Shown piece by piece: positions 6,775-11,328 of a DNA stretch of 11,328 bases (positions are counted from its first letter, which is position 1; each line of letters begins with the position of its first letter). Made by a program: the position numbers and the translations under genes. The stretch spans positions 1 to 11,328 of the forward strand of contig CAZXCB010000104.1 in the NCBI GenBank assembly GCA_964639075.1, read 5' to 3'. This stretch comes from JAENVU01 sp964639075. Its GTDB lineage: Bacteria > Actinomycetota > Acidimicrobiia > IMCC26256 > JAENVU01. The notes under the pieces are model-generated. The model had not been told where the DNA came from. It did not search any database and worked only from the letters and a program-made list of their open reading frames with translations.

Positions 6775-6929
6775 GCCCTGAGCAGGGCCGAGCACAGTCC
6801 CGACCGGCACCCAGGGGTGCGTTGACGAACCTCGAGCACGTCCACCCGTTTCGATGGACGCTCAGCTACCGAATCCGGTGCCAGACGTCCATCGAACGTC
6901 CGGCCGTGCGGCAATCCGCCCGTCGGACG
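6775..6929. other. Series of stem-loops between convergent genes
   Basis: Four inverted repeats follow each other in the 340-base gap between the PH-domain and PepSY-like genes. They are GCCCT-GAGC-AGGGC (6775-6788); GCACC-CAGG-GGTGC (6807-6820, within longer six-base arms); TTCGATGGACG (6850-6860) pairing with CGTCCATCGAA (6886-6896), extendable by CG/CG across one bulge and enclosing a small ACCG-AATC-CGGT hairpin; and CGTCCG (6897-6902) with CGGACG (6924-6929), enclosing GCGG-CAAT-CCGC. There are no T-tracts. They could terminate the PH gene transcript or belong to a structured RNA. No protein-coding gene is convincing in 6734-7073. Confidence 0.45.
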
Positions 6930-6976
6930 AATCATCCGCGCCCACCCGGCCGTGACGTCGCCAGGGTGTCCAGGAT

Positions 6977-6994
6977 CGGCCGGGAACCCGGCCG
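6977..6994. terminator. Strong GC hairpin, candidate terminator of the PepSY-like gene
   Basis: CGGCCGGG-AA-CCCGGCCG is a perfect 8-bp inverted repeat. It sits about 80 bases beyond the stop of the minus-strand PepSY-like gene and also downstream of the plus-strand PH gene, so it could stop transcription from both sides. There is no T-run, as often in GC-rich actinobacteria, so terminator function is inferred from structure and position only. Confidence 0.45.
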
Positions 6995-7073
6995 CGACGA
7001 GCAGCGCGTCCACGCGCGCGGCGCGGCCCCGCCGAGATGGTCCTCGACGGGGCCGGCCTGGGTCGGGGACGGG

Positions 7074-7616
7074 TCAGTTCGAGCTGGACGAGTCCTCGCT
7101 GCCCGGCGCCTGGCCGTTCGGCGGCTGGCCGTTGCCGGGGCGCTGGCCCTGGGGGCCGGGTCCGAAGCCGCTCTCGGTCGACGTGACCTCGAAGCTCGAA
7201 TCGAGCAGCACGGTCACGAACGATCCGTCGGACTTCTTCAGGTGGGCCTCGTACTCCGCGTCACCGGAGTCCGTCTCGACCCGGATCACCGTGGCGCCGG
7301 GCACCGCGGCGAGCGCGGCCTCGGTCACCTTGGTGGCCGTGTCGCCCGTCAGCAGCGTCTCCCCGGGACCGTTGGCCATCGTCGACGGGTCCGGACGGGT
7401 GCCGTCGGCGGTCTGGCCGGACGGGTCCGGGGGCGCGGTCGCATTCGTGCTCGCACTCGTATCGGTGCCCGACGAGTCCGAGGAGTTCCCGGTCGCCGCG
7501 CCGGCGATCCCGGCCGCGCCGACGGCGAGCCCGGTCGCGAGCGCCGCGGTCGCGATCCACGACCTTCGGCGGTTCGGGGGTGCCTCCGTGGCACCCGGGT
7601 CTACGTTGGTCTCCAT
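7074..7616 (-). CDS. Exported PepSY-like domain protein
   Basis: A protein of 180 residues. ATG 7616 is preferred because AAGGAG lies 8 bases upstream; an earlier in-frame ATG at 7661 would add 15 residues and lacks such a site. After a short charged N-terminus with NRRRSW (15-20), a hydrophobic segment (about 21-41, ALATGLAVGAAGIAGAA) acts as signal peptide or membrane anchor. A disordered Ser/Thr/Asp/Pro linker (about 43-84) leads to a PepSY-like domain at about 86-148. This contains LLTGDTATKVTEAALAAVPG, then RVETDSGDAEYEAHLKKSDG and FVTVLLDSSFEV. The tail is Gly/Pro/Gln/Asn-rich and ends in Ser-Ser-Ser-Ser-Asn. PepSY-type proteins act outside the membrane, often next to two-component systems or redox/peptidase functions; the role here is unknown. 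A tandem repeat that may bind a response regulator lies upstream. Confidence 0.82.
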   Translation of the reverse strand: METNVDPGATEAPPNRRRSWIATAALATGLAVGAAGIAGAATGNSSDSSGTDTSASTNATAPPDPSGQTADGTRPDPSTMANGPGETLLTGDTATKVTEAALAAVPGATVIRVETDSGDAEYEAHLKKSDGSFVTVLLDSSFEVTSTESGFGPGPQGQRPGNGQPPNGQAPGSEDSSSSN

Positions 7617-7624
7617 CGCAGGTT

Positions 7625-7630
7625 CTCCTT
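7625..7630 (-). promoter_or_regulatory. Shine-Dalgarno site of the PepSY-like gene
   Basis: AAGGAG on the minus strand, 8 bases before ATG 7616. It decides this start over the in-frame upstream ATG at 7661. Confidence 0.6.
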
Positions 7631-7700
7631 CCTGAGTCCCCTCGCGGGTCGGGGGGAACATCAGGATCGGCCCCCGCGGTCAGAGCGATCCGAGACGCAC

Positions 7701-7717
7701 GTAAGAACCGGGCAAGA
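7701..7717. promoter_or_regulatory. Tandem direct repeat of 11-bp period, candidate response-regulator operator
   Basis: GTAAGA (7701-7706) and GCAAGA (7712-7717) repeat at exactly 11 bp. On the minus strand this reads TCTTGC, five bases, TCTTAC, about 85-100 bases upstream of the PepSY-like start. OmpR/PhoB-family regulators bind tandem half-sites spaced about 11 bp, so a two-component control site is plausible. The opposite gene, starting at 7800, could also be controlled from here. No regulator gene is in the window. Confidence 0.4.
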
Positions 7718-7787
7718 CCCGAGCCGGGGCGGCCGTGTCGCACGGCACACCGCCCGGGCAGCGGCGACGGCGCGGCTCCGGCTCTGG

Positions 7788-7793
7788 TAGAGA
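7788..7793 (+). promoter_or_regulatory. Putative extended -10 element for the thioesterase operon
   Basis: TGG-TAGAGA at 7785-7793 is followed by 6 bases and then the ATG at 7800. No ribosome site lies between, so the first gene of the operon may be translated from a leaderless transcript, as inferred for dop. Confidence 0.35.
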
Positions 7794-7799
7794 CGCGCG

Positions 7800-8282
7800 A
7801 TGACCCCCGACGTTCCTTCACCGACCTCCACGCGCGCGGCGCACTTCGACGTGCTCCCGCCCCAACGCCTCGAGCGGTGGTCCCGATTCGGAAGGTGGGA
7901 GGAGCGCTACTTCCCCAACGTCGTCGGCCTCGAGCTCGAGGAGGTGCGGCTCGACTACGCGCGCATGCGGCTGCCGTTCCGTTCCGAGCTCAACCAACCC
8001 GCCGGCGTGGTGCACGGCGGCGCGATCGCGACCCTCGTCGACACCGTCGTCGTCCCGGCGATCGGCAGCGCCTACGACGACTTCATGGTGATGCTGACGC
8101 TCGACCTGCAGATCCGGTTCCTCGCGGCGGCGGTAGGGACCGATCTCGTCGCCGAGGGTTGGATCACGCGACGCGGCCGGTCCGTGCTCTTCTGCCAGGC
8201 CGAGGTGGTCGCGGTTGACACCGGCGAGGTCGTCGCGGAAGGTTGGATGACCTACAAGGTGAGCCAGCCCCGGACGGAGTGA
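7800..8282 (+). CDS. PaaI-family hotdog-fold acyl-CoA thioesterase
   Basis: A protein of 160 residues predicted to hydrolyse an acyl-CoA thioester in the cytoplasm. The hotdog-fold signature is clear: N65-QPAGVVHGG (His72, Gly73, Gly74) then AIATLVDTVV, with Asp81 in the position of the PaaI-type catalytic acid. It is followed by the strand sequences LTLDLQIRFLAAA, EGWITRRGRSVLFCQAEVV and VVAEGWMTYKV. An N-terminal extension of about 40 residues precedes the fold. The ATG at 7800 has a promoter-like hexamer just upstream and no ribosome site. It is the first gene of a tight plus-strand operon, its stop lying one base before the next ATG. The substrate is unknown; the family includes phenylacetyl-CoA-pathway and general hydroxyphenylacyl- or fatty-acyl-CoA thioesterases. 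Confidence 0.88.
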   Translation: MTPDVPSPTSTRAAHFDVLPPQRLERWSRFGRWEERYFPNVVGLELEEVRLDYARMRLPFRSELNQPAGVVHGGAIATLVDTVVVPAIGSAYDDFMVMLTLDLQIRFLAAAVGTDLVAEGWITRRGRSVLFCQAEVVAVDTGEVVAEGWMTYKVSQPRTE

Positions 8283-8283
8283 C

Positions 8284-8769
8284 ATGACCCAGAGCACGGC
8301 GTTCCCGCGCGCCGAGGTCGAAGCCGCGTTCCGCGAGTTCGTCGCGGTCGGCGATTCCGGTGACTGGAGCCGCTGGGCCGACCTCCACACCGAGGACTGC
8401 GAGTGGGTCGAGCACCACTACGGCACGATCGTCGGCCGCGAGGCCATCCGGGCGAAGATCACCGAGCTCATGGCCCCGGTCCCCATGATGCGGTTCCCGG
8501 TCGAGTGGTACGTGATCGACGGCAACCGCGTCGTGTTCCTCCCCTGGCAGGTGTTCCCCGATCCCACGGGCGGCGGCGGCGACCACCGCTTCGCGTGCGT
8601 GACCATCCTCGAGTACGCGGGGAACGGTCAGTGGTCGCGCCAGGAGGACATCTACAACCCGGTCGAGGGCGAGGCCGTCGTGATGGGGTGGCTCGCCGCC
8701 GGCGGACAGCTCGCCGCGGACCCCGCCGCGCTCGGCATCGACGGCCCGTCGACCGATCCCATCGCCTGA
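8284..8769 (+). CDS. NTF2-like/SnoaL-like domain protein
   Basis: A protein of 161 residues with a cone-shaped NTF2-like alpha-beta fold. Evidence is an N-terminal helix (VEAAFREFVAVGDSGDW), the segment WADLHTEDCEWVEHHYGTI with GREAIRAKITELM, then a curved sheet (FPVEWYVIDGNRVVFLPWQV, FACVTILEYAGNGQWSRQEDIYNP). Asp and His residues near the pocket (LHTEDCEW, EHHYG) are compatible with a SnoaL, ketosteroid isomerase or dehydratase-like role, but the fold is used for many functions and the actual one is unknown. The ATG is one base beyond the thioesterase stop, with GGAG at 8276-8279 as ribosome site, so translation is probably coupled. The C-terminal 30 residues are Ala/Gly/Pro-rich and likely flexible. 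Confidence 0.8.
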   Translation: MTQSTAFPRAEVEAAFREFVAVGDSGDWSRWADLHTEDCEWVEHHYGTIVGREAIRAKITELMAPVPMMRFPVEWYVIDGNRVVFLPWQVFPDPTGGGGDHRFACVTILEYAGNGQWSRQEDIYNPVEGEAVVMGWLAAGGQLAADPAALGIDGPSTDPIA

Positions 8770-8803
8770 CACCGTTCCCCGCCCCGTCCGACCGGAGGAT
8801 CCC

Positions 8804-9760
8804 ATGGCCCACGACCGCCGATTCCGCTTCGGGGTGCACACCTCCGACGCCGCGCCTGGTCGCGCCTGGACCGACGCCGCGCGCCGCATCGAGTCGCTCG
8901 GCTTCTCGACGCTGTTCCTGCGCGACCACTTCGATCGCCAGATCGCTCCGATCGCCGCGATGACCGCGGCTGCGGTCGCGACCGAGCACCTCCGAGTCGG
9001 CACCTTGGTCCTCGCGAACGACTACCGCCACCCGGTGGTGCTCGCGAAGGAGCTCGCCACCATCGACCACCTCTCGGACGGTCGGCTCGAGATCGGCCTC
9101 GGCGCCGGCTGGATGGCGCCCGACTACGAGCAGGCGGGCATCGCGTTCGACCCGCCCGGCACGCGCGTGAGCCGGCTCGAGGAGTCCGTCACGATCGTCA
9201 AGGCGCTCATGGCCGGCGGCCCGGTCGAGGTAAAGGGCGAGCACTACACCGTCGCCGGCCACGAGCTCTACCCGCCGCCGGTCCAGAGCCCACCGCCGCT
9301 GATGATCGCGGGCGGCGGCCCGCGGATGCTGCGGCTCGCCGCACGTGAAGCCGACATCGTCGGGTTGAACCCGGCGCGCAAGTCCAATGCCGCGTGGGAG
9401 GACCAGAACCTCCCCGACGCGACCGCGACGGCGACCGACCGCAAGATCGGCTGGGTGCGTGAAGCCGCGGGTGACCGCTACGCGGAGCTGGAGCTGTCGA
9501 TCGTCGTGCCGTTCGTGCTCGTCACCGACGACCGCGAGGCCACGGCCACCGCGATCGCCTCGAGCCTGCCGCCCGACCCCGAGGCCGAGCTCAGCGCCGA
9601 CGGCGTGCTCGCGAGCCCGCACGTGCTGATCGGCTCGATCGACGAGATCTGCGAGACGCTGCGCGAGCGACGGGACCGCTGGGATCTCTCGTACTACGTC
9701 TTCAACGACGACACGATCGACACGGTCGCCCCGATCGTCGACCGGCTCGCCGGATCCTGA
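8804..9760 (+). CDS. LLM-class F420-dependent oxidoreductase (MSMEG_2516-like family)
   Basis: A protein of 318 residues of the luciferase-like monooxygenase superfamily, a TIM barrel that in actinobacteria usually uses coenzyme F420. Signatures in order are FRFGVHTSDAAPGRAWTDAA, ARRIESLGFSTLFLRDHFDRQ, LRVGTLVLANDYRHPVVLAK, ELATIDHLSDGRLEIGLGAGW (GLGAGW at 98-103) and PPPVQSPPPLMIAGGGPRML. The sequence resembles the MSMEG_2516-type group of probable F420-dependent oxidoreductases. Length is normal. ATG 8804 follows GGAGG at 8794-8798, 34 bases after the SnoaL-like gene. It is third in the operon and could oxidise or reduce a substrate shared with the neighbouring thioesterase and deacylase. 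Use of F420 rather than FMN is inferred from the family, not seen directly. Confidence 0.88.
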   Translation: MAHDRRFRFGVHTSDAAPGRAWTDAARRIESLGFSTLFLRDHFDRQIAPIAAMTAAAVATEHLRVGTLVLANDYRHPVVLAKELATIDHLSDGRLEIGLGAGWMAPDYEQAGIAFDPPGTRVSRLEESVTIVKALMAGGPVEVKGEHYTVAGHELYPPPVQSPPPLMIAGGGPRMLRLAAREADIVGLNPARKSNAAWEDQNLPDATATATDRKIGWVREAAGDRYAELELSIVVPFVLVTDDREATATAIASSLPPDPEAELSADGVLASPHVLIGSIDEICETLRERRDRWDLSYYVFNDDTIDTVAPIVDRLAGS

Positions 9761-9773
9761 CCCGGGAGGCACC

Positions 9774-11328
9774 GTGACCCACGACCTCGTCATCACGAAC
9801 GGCATGCTCGTCGACGGCTCCGGCGCTCCGAGCCGCCCGGCGGACGTCGTCATCGACGGAGACCGCATCACCGCGATCACCGAGCCCGGCGACGCGGGTG
9901 CGGGCCGCCGCACGATCGACGCCGACGGCCGGCTCGTCACCCCGGGATTCGTGGACCTGCACTCCCACCTCGACGCCCAGGTCGGATGGGACCCGCTCAT
10001 GTCGTCGTCGTGCTGGCACGGCGTCACGTCGGTGGTCATGGGCAACTGCGGGATGACGTTCGCACCGGTCCGGCCCGGCGCCGCGCCGGTGCTCGCCCAC
10101 GCGATGGAGTCGGTCGAGGACATCCCCGCGGACTGCATCCTCGACGGCCTCTCGTGGGAGTGGGAGTCCTACGGCGAGTACCTCGACGCCGTCGACACGC
10201 TCCCGAAGGGGATCAACGCCGGCGGCTACGTGGGCGACGTCGCGCTGCGCACGTACGTGATCGGCGACGCCGCGTGCGAACCCGACTACCGCGCGACCGA
10301 CGACGAGCTCGCGGCGATGGCGCGAGAGGTGGAGTCGGCCCTCGAGGCGGGGGCACTCGGCTACTCGATCTCGCGCTCACTCACCCACCGCGTCCCCGAC
10401 GGTCGCTGGGTGCCGGGAACCTGGTCGGATCCGCGGGAGTTCTTCGCGATCGCCGAGCCGCTCGGCCGCCTCGGCCGCGGCGTGCTCGAGTGCGCGCCTC
10501 GGTACAACGAGGTCGACGGCTCGACCTCGCGCGTGGACGAGGAGCTGGCATGGATCGCGGAGCTGAGCCGCTCGCTCGGGCGCCCGTTCACGTTCAACCT
10601 CATGCAGATGCGCTCGCTCGCCGATCACTACCGGCGCGTGCTCGAGCTCACCGCCGACGCCAACCGGTCCGGCGCGCGGCTGCGGCCCCAGACCACGCCC
10701 CGCGCCATCGGCGTGCTGTTCAGCCTGGCCGCGAACACCCCGATCGACCACCTGCCGTCGTTCGCCGCCGTGCGCGACCGCGATGCCGCGGGCCGCCTGG
10801 CCGCGGTCCGTGATCCCGCGGTGCGCGCCGCGCTCGTCGCGGAGTCGGCGACGACGGACCAGTCGTCGTTCGACCGCATGTACCTGCTCATGCCGGCACA
10901 GGGAGCGGTCTACGAGTACGGCCCGGACGACTCGATCGCCGCACGGGCCCGCGCCCGGGGTTCGTCCCCGGTCGAGCTCTACCTCGACGCGCTCGACGAG
11001 TCCGACGGCGCGGCGGTCGTGAACTGGCCGGTGCTCAACGAGGACTTCGTCGCGATCGCCGAGCTGCTCGCCGCGCCGTCGACGATCATGGGCCTGGCCG
11101 ACGCCGGCGCCCACGCCACGCAGATCATGGACGCGAGCCAGCCGACGTTCTTCCTCTCGCACTGGGTGCGCGACCGCGGCGCGCTCACGATCGAGGAAGG
11201 CGTGCGCCGACTCACGTCCGACACCGCCGACTTCGTCGGCTACCGGGACCGCGGCACCCTGTGCGCCGGCGCCTTCGCCGACGTCAACGTGATCGACCTC
11301 GACGCGATGTGGCTGCCGATCCCCGAGA
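9774..11328 (+). CDS. N-acyl-D-amino-acid deacylase-family amidohydrolase, 3' end beyond window
   Basis: Metal-dependent amidohydrolase of the D-aminoacylase group; 518 residues are visible and the frame is open at the window edge. The start is GTG 9774 with GGGAGG at 9764-9769, 13 bases after the oxidoreductase stop. The N-terminus (HDLVITNGMLVDGSGAPSRP) is the usual small beta domain. The metal site appears as PGFVDLHSHLDAQ (His63, His65) and MGNCG with Cys92, matching the zinc-binding Cys of D-aminoacylases. GLADAGAH carries Asp443, the expected catalytic Asp, and His447. The segment SISRSLTHRVPDGRWVPGTW is typical of a large actinobacterial subgroup of unknown substrate. Near the C-terminus, RGTLCAGAFADVNVIDLD is the normal end domain, so little is missing. 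The likely reaction is hydrolysis of an N-acyl amide; D-amino-acid specificity is not proven. Confidence 0.9.
   Translation, partial: MTHDLVITNGMLVDGSGAPSRPADVVIDGDRITAITEPGDAGAGRRTIDADGRLVTPGFVDLHSHLDAQVGWDPLMSSSCWHGVTSVVMGNCGMTFAPVRPGAAPVLAHAMESVEDIPADCILDGLSWEWESYGEYLDAVDTLPKGINAGGYVGDVALRTYVIGDAACEPDYRATDDELAAMAREVESALEAGALGYSISRSLTHRVPDGRWVPGTWSDPREFFAIAEPLGRLGRGVLECAPRYNEVDGSTSRVDEELAWIAELSRSLGRPFTFNLMQMRSLADHYRRVLELTADANRSGARLRPQTTPRAIGVLFSLAANTPIDHLPSFAAVRDRDAAGRLAAVRDPAVRAALVAESATTDQSSFDRMYLLMPAQGAVYEYGPDDSIAARARARGSSPVELYLDALDESDGAAVVNWPVLNEDFVAIAELLAAPSTIMGLADAGAHATQIMDASQPTFFLSHWVRDRGALTIEEGVRRLTSDTADFVGYRDRGTLCAGAFADVNVIDLDAMWLPIPE

Noticed and set aside
6848..6898. Integron attC-like recombination site
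   Set aside because: The arms carry GTT on the left and AAC on the right, the reverse of the attC core-site order, and no integrase or cassette structure is present.
6498..7013. Minus-strand frame starting MDALLVAAGFPADPGHPGDV
   Set aside because: The opening residues look plausible but largely reflect the GGCCGGG-AA-CCCGGCC hairpin; it continues antisense to the PH-domain gene without any domain or ribosome site.
6429..7790. A 453-codon plus-strand open frame covering the convergent gap and the PepSY-like gene
   Set aside because: It overlaps the PH-domain gene in another frame and lies antisense to the PepSY-like gene; its composition is Arg/Gly-rich and unlike a folded protein.

Overview
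The window is high-GC DNA, most likely from an actinobacterium and perhaps from a lineage such as Acidimicrobiia. The evidence is a Pup-proteasome gene set (dop, pup, prcB), a predicted F420-dependent luciferase-like oxidoreductase, an actinobacterial-type PH-domain membrane protein, and several start codons placed just after TANNNT-like -10 hexamers, as in leaderless transcripts. The lineage assignment is inference from gene content and style.

Bases 1-2674 (minus strand) read dop, pup, a small unrecognised basic ORF, then prcB. This is the pupylation/depupylation and proteasome core module. prcB is not intact: after about residue 185 the same open frame changes into an autotransporter-associated beta-strand repeat protein that has nothing to do with proteasomes. 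The switch falls on a short Gly-Ser-Gly-coding stretch, so the left edge of the window looks like an assembly chimera or a recombination junction. Bases 1 to about 210 should not be trusted as belonging to this genome.

Bases 2675-5992 hold a short divergent promoter region containing a 12-bp palindrome. It is followed on the plus strand by a large signalling protein with a class III cyclase domain, a STAND-type ATPase and a helical repeat region. The frame is broken once near 3901, probably by loss of two bases, and the cyclase domain lacks the usual transition-state Asn.

Bases 5993-7799 are more accessory. They hold a possible 3' gene remnant, a small PH-domain membrane protein preceded by a six-codon mini-ORF, a run of stem-loops between convergent genes, and an exported PepSY-like protein. 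A tandem repeat of 11-bp period, typical of OmpR-family response-regulator sites, lies upstream of the PepSY gene.

Bases 7800-11328 (plus strand) form a tight probable operon: a PaaI-type hotdog thioesterase, an NTF2/SnoaL-like protein, an LLM-class F420-dependent oxidoreductase, and an N-acyl-D-amino-acid deacylase-family amidohydrolase cut by the right edge. The set suggests catabolism or modification of an acyl compound, but the substrate cannot be told from sequence alone. No rRNA, tRNA, CRISPR array or insertion sequence was recognised.
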